NCBI GenBank assembly: GCA_023953775.1
Contig: JAMLJD010000045.1
Span: forward strand, 1-34,521
Length of the DNA: 34,521 nucleotides
Origin: Rhizobiaceae bacterium
Lineage (GTDB): Bacteria > Pseudomonadota > Alphaproteobacteria > Rhizobiales > Rhizobiaceae
Direction of reading: 5' to 3'
Shown here: positions 24,007 through 32,067 of the stretch, piece by piece
Layout of the letters: each line of letters opens with the position of its first letter
Numbering within the stretch: position 1 is the stretch's first letter
Translations under genes and position numbers: made by a program
The notes under the pieces: generated by a model
Database searches by the model: none
The model's input: the letters and a program-made list of their open reading frames with translations, nothing else
What the model was told of the DNA's origin: nothing

Positions 24007-24633
24007 TCAAAGGCGGTCCGGCGCAATCGGGGCAAGGAGGACGCGTTCAATCGCCTGCACCACGACGTCGGTTGCATCGGCCTGGTTCCAGTTCCGCTCG
24101 ATCACGAGATGCTGCCAGGTCGAGAAATGCGCCTGCGCGTAGATGAAGTCGGTCGCCTTCTCCACCGTCCATCCGTCGGCGAGATACCCTTCGGCCCACA
24201 GACGGCGGCAAACGGCGGCAAACACCTGGCGCAGGGATGCCATGCGCTCGGCCCATGCATCCTCGGCTTCCTTGTCGACCGCTGCGGTGCCCATCAGGGC
24301 GGTGGCAACGGGGCTGATCTCGGGCAGGTAGTCGAACCAGGTACGGATGCAGGTGCCGAGCGCGTCCGGCAGGGGTGTGTCAAGCGCCGCACGTGAAAAG
24401 CGCTGCCTTATTCCGGACGTCGAATCCTGCCGCCTGGTCATCGCCTGCAGCAATCTGCCGCGGCCGCCGAAGAACAGGTAGATGGCCTGCCGCGACACGC
24501 CTGCCTGCTTTGCGATCTCGGCTAGCGTCACGTTTGCGGCGCCGCGGCGGGCGATCAGTTCCCAGGCACAGTCCAGAACCCGGAGGTGGCTTTCAGGCAG
24601 ATCGTCCGTCTCCATCGGCTGCGCACTTGACAT
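24007..24633 (-). CDS. TetR-family regulator of the acyl-CoA ligase module
   Basis: A 208-residue regulator. The helix-turn-helix domain reads LDCAWELIARRGAANVTLAE followed by IAKQAGVSRQAIYLFFGGRG. The ligand domain is not one I can name. GAGGAG lies eight bases before the ATG at 24633; a second methionine six codons in is an alternative. It is divergent from an AMP-dependent acyl-CoA ligase across 64 bases that hold a 14-base palindrome and a related half-site overlapping the start codon. This strongly suggests that the protein represses both itself and the ligase, and that an acyl-CoA or free acid is the inducer. Confidence 0.9.
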   Translation of the reverse strand: MSSAQPMETDDLPESHLRVLDCAWELIARRGAANVTLAEIAKQAGVSRQAIYLFFGGRGRLLQAMTRRQDSTSGIRQRFSRAALDTPLPDALGTCIRTWFDYLPEISPVATALMGTAAVDKEAEDAWAERMASLRQVFAAVCRRLWAEGYLADGWTVEKATDFIYAQAHFSTWQHLVIERNWNQADATDVVVQAIERVLLAPIAPDRL

Positions 24634-24666
24634 GTGTAAAGCTCCTCGGTATTTTACACGTGTAAA
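24627..24666 (+). promoter_or_regulatory. promoter of the acyl-CoA ligase with overlapping palindromic operator
   Basis: A perfect -35 TTGACA (24627-24632), a 17-base spacer and TATTTT (24650-24655) make a strong sigma-70-type promoter on the plus strand. The palindrome TTTACACGTGTAAA (24653-24666) covers the -10 and start region. A second copy of its half, TGTGTAAAG (24633-24641), sits in the spacer and over the TetR start codon. Occupancy would block ligase transcription. Confidence 0.75.
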
Positions 24667-24697
24667 GTAATCGGTGTCTGCTGCGGAGACAAGTGCT

Positions 24698-26269
24698 ATG
24701 ACCGATTGCATGTGGGCCGGCCCGACCATCGAGATGCCGGCGAATGAAACCCTTCCTTCTCTCGCCGACGGGCTTGCTCGGCGAACACCCGACGCCATCG
24801 TGCTCGTCGATGGGGTAACCGGGGCGACAATGAGTGCTGGCGAACTTGCAAGGGCCTACAGGAAAGCGGCGCGTGGCCTTGCGGCGCTAGGCTTTAGCAA
24901 GGGTGACTGCCTGTGCACGCTGATGCCAAACGACATGACGTGGTACGTCGCTGCGCTTGCCGCGCACTCGCTTGGCGGCGCGATAAGCGGCATCAATCCG
25001 ATGGCCAGTCCCGGTGAGATACAACGCCAATTCGCGCAGCTGCCGGCAAAGGTAATCCTGGCTGCGCCGCCACTGATCGAGGTCGCCAAAGCGGCGGCAG
25101 GAGCGCTCGGACTGAGTGTTTTGTCGACGACCGCCGGACGCGACGATGTCGCTGCAATCCTGGAGATCGACGGGCCCGAGCCCGAGCCACGGGCAATCTC
25201 CCAGGACGATGTCGCGCTGATGCCGTTCTCAAGCGGGACGTCCGGGCTGCCGAAGGCGGCGATCGTCACCCACCGAAACCTGGTCGCCGCCGGAACGCAG
25301 ATCCCGGCCGTGCTGGGATATGGCCGCGGCAGCATCTTTCTCGGCCTTCCTCCGCTGTTTCATATCGTAGGTCCAAGCCTGCTGCCGGCGGCGTTGCTGG
25401 AAGGGGGCTCTATCATCGTGGTGCCCCGCCTCGATGCCGAGCTCGTCTTCGATGCGATCGAACGGTTCGGCGTCACACATATGCCGCTGCTTACCCCGAT
25501 CCTGCGTATGCTTTCCCTCCACCCAGCGGGCAATGGCCGCGATTTCAGCCGGCTGCGGGTCATCGGTGCGGGGGGCTCCGCAATGGCGCCGACAGTCCAC
25601 GAGGAAGCGACGAGGCGCTTTGGATGCGCCGTCGTGCAGGTCTACGGCATGACCGAGACAAGCTCGATCATCTGCGTCGACGATCCGGCCGGCATATCGA
25701 GGGAAACCGTCGGCCGGCCGGTGGCAAACCTGTCGATACGCATCGTCGATCCCGAGACGCTGCGACCCTGCGCGGCCGGCGAGAGCGGCGAGGTCCAAGC
25801 CAGAGGACCGAACATCATTTCGGGCTATTTCCGCAACGAGGCGGAATCGCAGGCCCTGTTCACTGACGACGGCTGGATGAGGACCGGTGACATCGGCCGT
25901 TTCGACGAAACCGGCAAGCTCACGCTGACCGGGCGTATCAAGGAGATGATCAAGGTCAATTCGGCCCAGGTCGCGCCTGCCGAACTCGAGATGCTCCTTT
26001 GCGGACATCCGGCTGTCGTCGAGGCGGCGGTGGTGGGTCGCGGCAATCCCTATTGCGGCGAAGTCCCGGTCGCCTTTCTGGTCCTGAAAGAGCCTGCGGA
26101 TCCCTTTGTCATCATCGATGCGGTCAACGATCAGGTGATCCGTTACAAGCGCATTCGCGATGTCCGGGTGGTCGAAGCGCTGCCGAAGAATGCCACCGGC
26201 AAGATCGACAGGAAGGCGCTCGCAGAGGTCGGTGACACGCAGTTCGGCGACCATGCGAGGGCGGCATGA
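24698..26269 (+). CDS. AMP-dependent synthetase/ligase (acyl-CoA or aryl-CoA ligase)
   Basis: A 523-residue adenylate-forming enzyme that activates a carboxylic acid with ATP and joins it to CoA. The P-loop-like motif FSSGTSGLPKAAIVTHRN is near residue 178. YGMTETS is near 316, then WMRTGDIG and LTLTGRIKEMIKVNSAQVAP, and the catalytic lysine in KNATGKIDRKAL is near 500. The overall look is closest to 4-coumarate-CoA ligase-like and medium-chain enzymes; the substrate cannot be named. I prefer the ATG at 24698, behind GCGGAGAC, over a GTG at 24674 that has no ribosome-binding site. The gene is divergent from a TetR gene, and its stop overlaps the start of a small membrane protein gene as ATGA. 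Confidence 0.92.
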   Translation: MTDCMWAGPTIEMPANETLPSLADGLARRTPDAIVLVDGVTGATMSAGELARAYRKAARGLAALGFSKGDCLCTLMPNDMTWYVAALAAHSLGGAISGINPMASPGEIQRQFAQLPAKVILAAPPLIEVAKAAAGALGLSVLSTTAGRDDVAAILEIDGPEPEPRAISQDDVALMPFSSGTSGLPKAAIVTHRNLVAAGTQIPAVLGYGRGSIFLGLPPLFHIVGPSLLPAALLEGGSIIVVPRLDAELVFDAIERFGVTHMPLLTPILRMLSLHPAGNGRDFSRLRVIGAGGSAMAPTVHEEATRRFGCAVVQVYGMTETSSIICVDDPAGISRETVGRPVANLSIRIVDPETLRPCAAGESGEVQARGPNIISGYFRNEAESQALFTDDGWMRTGDIGRFDETGKLTLTGRIKEMIKVNSAQVAPAELEMLLCGHPAVVEAAVVGRGNPYCGEVPVAFLVLKEPADPFVIIDAVNDQVIRYKRIRDVRVVEALPKNATGKIDRKALAEVGDTQFGDHARAA

Positions 26270-26652
26270 GCGCGGTCGATTTCGGATTTTCGGGGCAGGG
26301 TCGTCCGGCTGCGGCAATGCGTCCCGCCACCGTTTCGGCGGCCTTCCGGCGCCTCGCACGCATGGCAGCCATTCTCTCGGGACTTTTCGGCGTCGCGGTT
26401 CTCGTCTTTCCGCCGTTGCTCGCGGGGATTGTCCGCGTCCCGGTCTCGCCCGGATCGATCGTCGATTGGCTCGACCTGCTTGCCGCGATCACGATCGGGC
26501 AGGTCTGGGACAGCCCGTTCGATCTTGGCATCGGCTACGCGACGGCGAGGATCGTCGCTCTGGCCCTGATCGGCTTGGCGATGGCCGCTGTGGTTTGGTT
26601 GCGTCCCAACCACGCCGGGGGTGATGCCCGACAAGGAGATAGCCGGTCGTGA
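26266..26652 (+). CDS. small membrane protein coupled to the acyl-CoA ligase
   Basis: A 128-residue protein that I do not recognise. It has an Ala/Arg-rich N-terminus, then likely membrane segments at AAILSGLFGVAVLVFPPLLA, near WLDLLAAITIGQV, and at ATARIVALALIGLAMAAVVW, and a short polar tail. The ATGA overlap with the ligase (26266-26269) implies coupled translation. It may aid substrate uptake or anchor the ligase at the membrane, but nothing in the sequence proves either. Codon use looks like that of neighbours. The stop is 21 bases from the convergent pth stop. Confidence 0.65.
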   Translation: MSAVDFGFSGQGRPAAAMRPATVSAAFRRLARMAAILSGLFGVAVLVFPPLLAGIVRVPVSPGSIVDWLDLLAAITIGQVWDSPFDLGIGYATARIVALALIGLAMAAVVWLRPNHAGGDARQGDSRS

Positions 26653-26673
26653 CCGGGATGGCGCTTGCGGCCT

Positions 26674-27381
26674 TCAGTCCTTGTTGAACAGCCGCTTCAG
26701 CATCGCCGCCATGGGACCGCTTTCCGGTACCTTGACCTGCGGCTTGGGGCGCGCCTGGCGAATGTGGCTCTGGCCGCCCTTCGCAGCCGGACGGAGTGTG
26801 GCCGTATCCGGCCTGCCCTGCATGGCGAGCGAGACCTTGTTCATGAATCCGGCTTCGTCGCCCGTGGCGAGCAGCGGGCTGGCATCGGCGATGGCGTCGA
26901 GCATCGGCTCAAGCCATTCCTGGTCGGCCTTCGCGAAATCGCCGAGCACATGGCCGGTGACCATCTCCTTCATGCCGGGATGGCCGATGCCGATGCGGAC
27001 ACGACGATAGTCCTTGCCGCAATGGGCATCGATCGAACGGATGCCGTTATGGCCGCCCGCGCCGCCGCCGGTCTTCACGCGCACCTTGCCGGGCGCCAGG
27101 TCGAGCTCGTCATAGAGAACGACGAGATCTGAAGGCTGCAGCTTGTAGAAACGCAAAGCCTCGCCGACCGCGTCTCCGGAACGGTTCATGAATGTCTGCG
27201 GCTTGATCAGAAGTGTCTTTTCGCCGCCGAGCATCCCCTCGGCGATCTCGCCCTTGAACTTTTTGGACCAGGGCGAAAAGGAATGGCGGCGGGCAATCGC
27301 GTCCGCCGCCATGAAACCGGCATTGTGCCGGTTCCGGGCGTATTTGGGTCCTGGATTTCCGAGACCGGCGATGAGCAGCAT
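26674..27381 (-). CDS. pth: peptidyl-tRNA hydrolase
   Basis: A 235-residue enzyme that frees tRNA from peptidyl-tRNA dropped by stalled ribosomes. [20 protein letters not shown] carries the catalytic histidine and the substrate asparagine. [30 protein letters not shown] and [10 protein letters not shown] complete the active-site cleft. The C-terminal 45 residues are a basic extension (for example [18 protein letters not shown]) beyond the bacterial core, a feature I recall in other Hyphomicrobiales. The start follows the rplY stop by 21 bases, so rplY and pth are an operon, as in many bacteria. Confidence 0.96.
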   Translation of the reverse strand: MLLIAGLGNPGPKYARNRHNAGFMAADAIARRHSFSPWSKKFKGEIAEGMLGGEKTLLIKPQTFMNRSGDAVGEALRFYKLQPSDLVVLYDELDLAPGKVRVKTGGGAGGHNGIRSIDAHCGKDYRRVRIGIGHPGMKEMVTGHVLGDFAKADQEWLEPMLDAIADASPLLATGDEAGFMNKVSLAMQGRPDTATLRPAAKGGQSHIRQARPKPQVKVPESGPMAAMLKRLFNKD

Positions 27382-27402
27382 GGCAGCTCCCGCAAGCGGC
27401 GC

Positions 27403-28077
27403 CTATTCCTCGGCGCCGTCCTCCGTTTCGCCGTCCTCGCCCTCGGCTTCCGTATCCCCTTCGTCCTCGGCCTCGGTTTCCTCGAGATCCTCGGCGTCAG
27501 GCTTCATGGCCGACGAGCTGGCAACAGTCGCAATCGTGAAGTCGCGATCGGTGATCGTCGGCTTCACGCCTTCCGGCAGATCGACGCCTGAAATGTGGAA
27601 GGAATCGCCGATCTCGCTGCCGGCCACGTCGATCGTGATGAACTCCGGAATCGAATCCGCCGGGCAGGTGAATTCGACCTCGTGACGCACGATGTTCAGC
27701 ACGCCGCCGCGCTTGATGCCGGGCGACTTCTCTTCATTGATGAAGTGAACCGGAATGTTGACGGTAACGACGGTGTTCTTTCCGATGCGCAGGAAGTCCA
27801 CATGCATGAGGAAGTCGCGGACCGGATCGAGCTGATAGTCCTTCGGCAGGACCCGGATCTTCTCGCCGCCCACGTCAATCGTGGCGATCGTCGTCTTGAA
27901 GCCACCGGCGTGGATCTTCAGGAAGACGTCCTTGTAAGGCATCTGCACAGCCAGGGGAGGCTTCTTCTCGCCGTAAATTACGGCGGGCACCAAACCGTTG
28001 CGCCGAACTTCACGGGCGGACCCCTTACCGACCCGTTCGCGCGCTTCGGCCTTGAGCTCGTACGTATCGTGGCTCAT
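27403..28077 (-). CDS. rplY: 50S ribosomal protein L25/general stress protein Ctc
   Basis: A 224-residue L25 of the long TL5/CTC type, which binds 5S rRNA. The N-terminal 5S-binding domain reads [20 protein letters not shown] followed by GLVPAVIYG. The beta-rich C-terminal domain includes [20 protein letters not shown]. An acidic tail of about 30 residues ([20 protein letters not shown] and on) closes the protein. AAAGGAA lies five bases before the ATG at 28077. An in-frame upstream extension to 28182 has no family resemblance and overlaps the leader. The promoter and a leader hairpin are listed separately. First gene of rplY-pth. Confidence 0.95.
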   Translation of the reverse strand: MSHDTYELKAEARERVGKGSAREVRRNGLVPAVIYGEKKPPLAVQMPYKDVFLKIHAGGFKTTIATIDVGGEKIRVLPKDYQLDPVRDFLMHVDFLRIGKNTVVTVNIPVHFINEEKSPGIKRGGVLNIVRHEVEFTCPADSIPEFITIDVAGSEIGDSFHISGVDLPEGVKPTITDRDFTIATVASSSAMKPDAEDLEETEAEDEGDTEAEGEDGETEDGAEE

Positions 28078-28140
28078 GGCATTTCCTTTCGCGTTATGTC
28101 TGGAGCGTCCGGTAGCGGGCAGGACCCGGTCCCAAACGTC

Positions 28141-28161
28141 GAAAGCCGCCTTTCCGGCGGC
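28141..28161 (-). other. hairpin in the rplY leader, possible attenuator
   Basis: On the minus strand GCCGCC and GGCGGC (28161-28156 and 28150-28145) form a perfect six-pair stem with a five-base loop, followed by TTTC (28144-28141). It lies between the proposed promoter and the rplY start. The short T-run would make a weak terminator, so regulated attenuation or simple leader structure are both possible. Confidence 0.45.
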
Positions 28162-28204
28162 CCTCATCCGCGTTGCCTCCAAGGGTGTCTACGCGGGTGG
28201 CGGT

Positions 28205-28233
28205 GCTATAGGGGAAGGGCAGGCAAAAGGCAA
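28205..28233 (-). promoter_or_regulatory. putative promoter of rplY-pth
   Basis: On the minus strand TTGCCT (28233-28228), a 17-base spacer and TATAGC (28210-28205) form a good sigma-70-like pair. Transcription would start near 28198, giving a leader of about 120 bases before rplY that includes the hairpin at 28141-28161. Confidence 0.5.
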
Positions 28234-28258
28234 GCCATTGAGCGTGCGCGACCGGCCA

Positions 28259-28477
28259 TCACAGGTTCCAGATCGTCTTTTGACGCGCCCACTCGCGCCA
28301 GAAAGCCTTTTCCGGACCCTCGATCTCCTCGCGCGTCAGCCCGATGTCGCGGATCAGCCTGCCGTCCGGCTTGCGCAAGAGGTCTTCCCATTCCGCGGAT
28401 GGCTGAGCGGCGGGAGTGGGCGTCCGGTTGGCGGCCGCATGGGAAACGGCGGTATCCAGTGTCGATGCAAATGCCAT
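28259..28477 (-). CDS. DUF1127 domain small protein
   Basis: A 72-residue protein, MAFASTLDTAVSHAAANRTP onward. The conserved part is WEDLLRKPDGRLIRDIGLTREEIEG, a clear match to the DUF1127 pattern 'L.rL.D..L.DIGLtRdei', followed by FWREWARQKTIWNL. The N-terminal half is Ala/Thr/Pro-rich and lacks the arginine-rich helix of RNA-binding DUF1127 proteins. The start at 28477 is chosen because upstream residues to 28516 look unlike the family. The gene is divergent from a LysR gene across 104 bases and its own -10-like GATAAT (28553-28548) overlaps the LysR promoter. Confidence 0.78.
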   Translation of the reverse strand: MAFASTLDTAVSHAAANRTPTPAAQPSAEWEDLLRKPDGRLIRDIGLTREEIEGPEKAFWREWARQKTIWNL

Positions 28478-28522
28478 GGTCGGTCTCGAATTCCTGTCCT
28501 GCCGTTTGCGTAGCACGCGGGT

Positions 28523-28551
28523 TTGACATCAGTGAAGTGAATTGTAATTAT
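28523..28551 (+). promoter_or_regulatory. putative promoter of the LysR gene at 28582
   Basis: A perfect TTGACA (28523-28528), a 17-base spacer and AATTAT (28546-28551) form a plausible promoter. AATTGTAATT (28541-28550) is a short dyad at the -10 that could be part of a LysR-type binding site. On the opposite strand GATAAT (28553-28548) could serve the DUF1127 gene, so the two promoters overlap. Confidence 0.5.
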
Positions 28552-28581
28552 CTCTGCCATCAGAAAATCGAATGGCAAGCC

Positions 28582-29463
28582 ATGATCCCGTCACTCGACA
28601 GTGAATTGCTGCGGACATTCCTCGCAGTCGCCGAGACCCGTAGTGTCACGCGCGCCGCCGATCGGGTTCACCGCACCCAGTCGGCGGTCAGCATGCAGAT
28701 CAAGAAGCTAGAGGCGATGATCGGCGCGCCGCTGTTCCTGCGCGGTTCGCGGGGCGTGTCGCTGACTCCGAAAGGTGACCAGCTTCTGGCGAATGCCCGC
28801 CGGATCGTCGCGCTGGTCGACGAGACAGCGGCCTCTCTCGCCGCTCCGCCGCTGAGCGGAAAGGTCCGGCTCGGCATTCCCGAGGAATATGGGTACGGCA
28901 TGTTGGCGCGGGCGCTGGGCGCGTTTGCGCGTGTGCACCCGGAGATCGAGATTTTCGCGGACTACGGTTGCTCGACGGCGCATGTCGAAGCCGTTGTCGC
29001 CGACGAACTTGACCTCGCAGTCGTCTTCGAGTGGCAGGATTTTTCGGAAGGCGAGATCCTGATGACCGACCCTACGGTCTGGGTTACCTCCGAAAGCCAC
29101 GACCTTCATCTGCGCGACCCGATTCCCATCGCGCTTTATGACAATTCCGGCTGGTGTGCGAATTTCGCCATCCGCTCGCTGGAGCAGCGGGGCAAGCGCT
29201 ATCGTGTCGCCTACAGGAGCGACACCAATGGCGGGCTCAAGATGGCCGTTCTGTCTGGACTCGCCATCGCTCCGATTTCGCGCAGCAACATTCCGCCGGG
29301 TTGCCGTGAGCTGACATTGGAGGATGGATTCGGCGAGATAGACACCTCGAAGGTTGTCATGCATCGCAACCGGCGTTCGCGCGATAGAACGGTCGACGCG
29401 ATGGCGCGCGCGGTCCGCGAAGCGTTCACGCCAGGCGGCGAGCAACCAATCGCTGCCGTCTGA
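28582..29463 (+). CDS. LysR-type transcriptional regulator divergent from DUF1127
   Basis: A 293-residue regulator. The winged helix reads LDSELLRTFLAVAETRSVTR followed by AADRVHRTQSAVSMQIKKLE. The effector domain starts KVRLGIPEEYGYGMLARALG and includes DELDLAVVFEW. It belongs to a different subgroup from the LysR gene at 5989, with the 'TQSAVSMQIKKLE' form common in rhizobia. The ATG at 28582 is preferred; the frame is open far upstream, but that part is the shadow of rplY. Its likely target is the divergent DUF1127 gene. It is followed 77 bases later by a cupin gene on the same strand. Confidence 0.9.
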   Translation: MIPSLDSELLRTFLAVAETRSVTRAADRVHRTQSAVSMQIKKLEAMIGAPLFLRGSRGVSLTPKGDQLLANARRIVALVDETAASLAAPPLSGKVRLGIPEEYGYGMLARALGAFARVHPEIEIFADYGCSTAHVEAVVADELDLAVVFEWQDFSEGEILMTDPTVWVTSESHDLHLRDPIPIALYDNSGWCANFAIRSLEQRGKRYRVAYRSDTNGGLKMAVLSGLAIAPISRSNIPPGCRELTLEDGFGEIDTSKVVMHRNRRSRDRTVDAMARAVREAFTPGGEQPIAAV

Positions 29464-29540
29464 GCCGCATGACACCGTGGGGCTTGACGGCGCCGGTCGA
29501 TCGGGGTCCCATTCCAGGGACAACCAGCAGGATGTGACGG

Positions 29541-29936
29541 ATGGAACATTTTCCCAGCGGCGCAAGGCCGACACGCAGGGCGCCGGCAGAGTGGTTTACC
29601 GGTACGGTATGGCAGGACCCGATCGTGGAAACGACCGCGCCGGCGCGTCTGCGCTCGGCCGTCGTCCATTTCGAGCCGGGAGCGCGGACCAACTGGCACA
29701 CGCATCCGCTCGGTCAGACGCTCCACATCGTGTCAGGCTTTGGGTGGGCGCGGACCCAGGGCGGTCCGCTGATCGAACTCAGGCCCGGTGATACCGTCTG
29801 GATTCCGCCGGGCGAACGGCACTGGCATGGCGCATCACCGACCACCGGCATGACCCATATCGCCATGCACGAGGCCAAGGACGGCGTGCATGTCGAATGG
29901 GAAGAGCCGGTATCCGACGCCGACTATGCGGGTTGA
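29541..29936 (+). CDS. cupin-domain protein (quercetinase/mandelonitrile lyase-like)
   Basis: A 131-residue single-domain cupin. The first metal motif is HFEPGARTNWHTHPLGQTLH, giving His-x-His and a third His. The second is IPPGERHWHGASPTTGMTHI. Together they supply the usual three His and one Glu or Gln metal ligands. Proteins with this N-terminus (TGTVWQDPIVE) are often called (R)-mandelonitrile lyase-like, but the assignment is by similarity only. The ribosome-binding site is weak. The 3' end overlaps the MFS gene 3' end by 13 bases, convergently. The LysR gene upstream may be its regulator; the sequence does not prove it. Confidence 0.82.
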   Translation: MEHFPSGARPTRRAPAEWFTGTVWQDPIVETTAPARLRSAVVHFEPGARTNWHTHPLGQTLHIVSGFGWARTQGGPLIELRPGDTVWIPPGERHWHGASPTTGMTHIAMHEAKDGVHVEWEEPVSDADYAG

Positions 29937-31150
29937 GCCGCCTGCAACTGCTTGAGCTTGCGCACGTCGGGCAGGAATACGGCGAGCAGGCCGAGGAACG
30001 GCAGATACGAACACATATGGTAGACCCATTCGATGCCCTTGATGTCCGCCAGGACGCCGAGGCCGGCAGCCGATAGCCCCCCAAGGCCGAATGCCAGGCC
30101 GAAGAAGACGCCGGCGATCATGCCGACGCGACCGGGCACCAGCTCCTGCGCGAAGACGACGATCGCGGGGAAGGCGGAGGCCAGGATCACGCCGATCACC
30201 ATCGACAGCGCAGCGGTCCAGAAAAGGTCGGCATAGGGCAGGGCGAGCGTGAATGGGAGCACGCCGAGGATCGAGAACCAGATCACCGTCTTGGCGCCGA
30301 TGCGGTCGCCGATCGGGCCCCCGACAACGGTGCCGACGGCCATCGCGCCGAGGTAGAGAAACAGCATGAGCTGCGATTGCTGCACCGTCAGTCCGAACCG
30401 TTCGATGACGTAGAAGGTGTAGTAGCTGCTGAAACTTGCCGTGTAGGCATGCTTTGCAAACATCAAGAAGGCCAGGATGGCGATCGCGGTCATCACCTTG
30501 CCGCGCGGAAGCGGCGGTACGAAAGGCGTTGCGGGACGCTTGGCGCTGGCGATCCGGTAGCGCGCATACCAGCCCGATACCTGCCACAGCACGACCATGC
30601 CGACGAACGCCATGCCTGAGAACCATGCCACGCTGCCCTGGCCGCGCGGAACGACGATGAAGGCGGCGAGGATCGGCCCGATCGCCGTGCCGAAATTGCC
30701 GCCCACCTGGAATACGGACTGCGCCAGCCCGTAGCGTCCGCCCGAGGCGAGGCGCGCGACGCGCGAGGCCTCCGGGTGGAAGATCGCCGACCCGATGCCG
30801 ATCAGCGCCGCGCCGGCAAGCAGGAACACATACTGCGTGGCCCATGCGAGGAGCAGCAAACCGAGCAAAGTGGACCCCATGCCGACGGGCAGGGTGTAGG
30901 GCAGGGGCCGCTTGTCGGTATAGAGCCCGACCAGCGGCTGCAGCAGCGACGCGGTGAACTGGAAGGTGAGAGTCAGGAGCCCGATCTGCCAGAACGCCAG
31001 GCCATATCCATCCTTCAGCAGCGGATAGATCGAAGACAGCATCGATTGCATGACGTCGTTGAGGAAGTGGCAGAAGCTGACGGCCAGGATCACCGCGAAG
31101 ACGGTTCCTTCTCCGGTCGTCAGCCGCTGGGCTGCTGTCTGGTCGGTCAC
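29924..31150 (-). CDS. MFS transporter, fosmidomycin-resistance (Fsr) type
   Basis: A 408-residue, 12-helix major facilitator protein. The N-terminal helix reads FAVILAVSFCHFLNDVMQSM, with the HFLND motif characteristic of the Fsr group. The LVGLYTDKRPLPY loop, FHPEASRVARLASGGRYGLA (matching the 'FHPEAsr.a' loop of Fsr) and VGGPIGDRIGAK follow. Such proteins export fosmidomycin or other small molecules. It is divergent from an AraC gene across 116 bases, in the same arrangement as E. coli nimT/nimR, though NimT is a different MFS type. The C-terminus overlaps the cupin gene by 13 bases. Confidence 0.92.
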   Translation of the reverse strand: MTDQTAAQRLTTGEGTVFAVILAVSFCHFLNDVMQSMLSSIYPLLKDGYGLAFWQIGLLTLTFQFTASLLQPLVGLYTDKRPLPYTLPVGMGSTLLGLLLLAWATQYVFLLAGAALIGIGSAIFHPEASRVARLASGGRYGLAQSVFQVGGNFGTAIGPILAAFIVVPRGQGSVAWFSGMAFVGMVVLWQVSGWYARYRIASAKRPATPFVPPLPRGKVMTAIAILAFLMFAKHAYTASFSSYYTFYVIERFGLTVQQSQLMLFLYLGAMAVGTVVGGPIGDRIGAKTVIWFSILGVLPFTLALPYADLFWTAALSMVIGVILASAFPAIVVFAQELVPGRVGMIAGVFFGLAFGLGGLSAAGLGVLADIKGIEWVYHMCSYLPFLGLLAVFLPDVRKLKQLQAAQPA

Positions 31151-31266
31151 AATATGCTCCGTTGGCCGGCGGATGTTGCGGCGTATCGGCTATATCGTCG
31201 TTGCGTCTGGTCTTCTTTCGTGGTTTGGTCCGATTGTTTTGAGTTTGGGCCAACTTCCTGCTTGTC

Positions 31267-32067
31267 ATGCCGGTTCGTTCCATTGTCTCCGACGCCACGC
31301 TCGCCGACAGGCTCGACTGGCTCGAGCGTGCGGAGGGTGCCGTCGCCGCGCTCGGCTCCGACTATCCGGACGGCTACCGGGTGGAGACGCACCGCCACAG
31401 CAGGTCGCAGCTTCTCTACGCGCGCAAAGGCGTCGTCATGGTGACCACCGGGCAGGGCCGGTGGATGGTACCGCCTGAACACGCAATGTGGCTGCCGGCC
31501 GGCGTCGACCATGCGGTCGAGATGCTGGGCAGCGTCACCATGCTGTCCGTCTACGTGGCAGCCGGGGCCATCGAGGGGTTGTCCAGCGAGTTGCGCGTGG
31601 TCGGCATGACGCCGCTGATGCATGACCTGATCGTCGAGGCTACCGCCATGGATCCCGATGCGCCTCCGGACAATCGCGGCGGTCTGGTCATGGCGCTCAT
31701 CCTGCACGAGATACCGAGGCTGCCTGAGAGACCGCTTGCACTTCCTTTTCCCACGGATCCCCGACTTGCTGCGATGTGTCGGAATTTTCTCGACAATCCC
31801 AGTCCCCATTCGACCATCGATGCGTGGGCGCGCTCGGCGGGCATGAGCCGGCGCAGCTTCACGCGTGCTTTTCTGCGCGGTGCCGGCGTCAGCCTGTCGA
31901 CATGGCAGCGGCAGGCCATTCTGTTTGCCGCATTGCCACGGCTTGCCGAGGGCGAGGCGGTAACGTCCGTGGCGCTCGATCTCGGCTATGAAAGCGTCGC
32001 CGCCTTCATCACCATGTTTCGCAAGACGCTGGGCGCGCCGCCAAAGGCGTGGCTACGCGAGACATGA
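31267..32067 (+). CDS. AraC-family regulator with N-terminal cupin (NimR-like)
   Basis: A 266-residue regulator. The cupin sensor domain occupies residues 30-110 (HRHSRSQLLYARKGVVMVTT, PPEHAMWLPAGVDHAVEML). The two helix-turn-helix elements are STIDAWARSAGMSRRSFTRA and VALDLGYESVAAFITMFRKT, ending LGAPPKAWLRE. This is the layout of NimR (YeaM), which controls an adjacent efflux gene. The divergent Fsr-like MFS gene is the obvious target. In the intergenic region the hexamer GTTGCG recurs at 31175-31180 and 31200-31205, a 25-base step compatible with two AraC subsites, but the repeat is short. Confidence 0.9.
   Translation: MPVRSIVSDATLADRLDWLERAEGAVAALGSDYPDGYRVETHRHSRSQLLYARKGVVMVTTGQGRWMVPPEHAMWLPAGVDHAVEMLGSVTMLSVYVAAGAIEGLSSELRVVGMTPLMHDLIVEATAMDPDAPPDNRGGLVMALILHEIPRLPERPLALPFPTDPRLAAMCRNFLDNPSPHSTIDAWARSAGMSRRSFTRAFLRGAGVSLSTWQRQAILFAALPRLAEGEAVTSVALDLGYESVAAFITMFRKTLGAPPKAWLRET

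Noticed and set aside
27595..28581. Long open frame upstream of the LysR gene at 28582
   Set aside because: It is the antisense shadow of rplY and of its leader, not a fused N-terminal domain.
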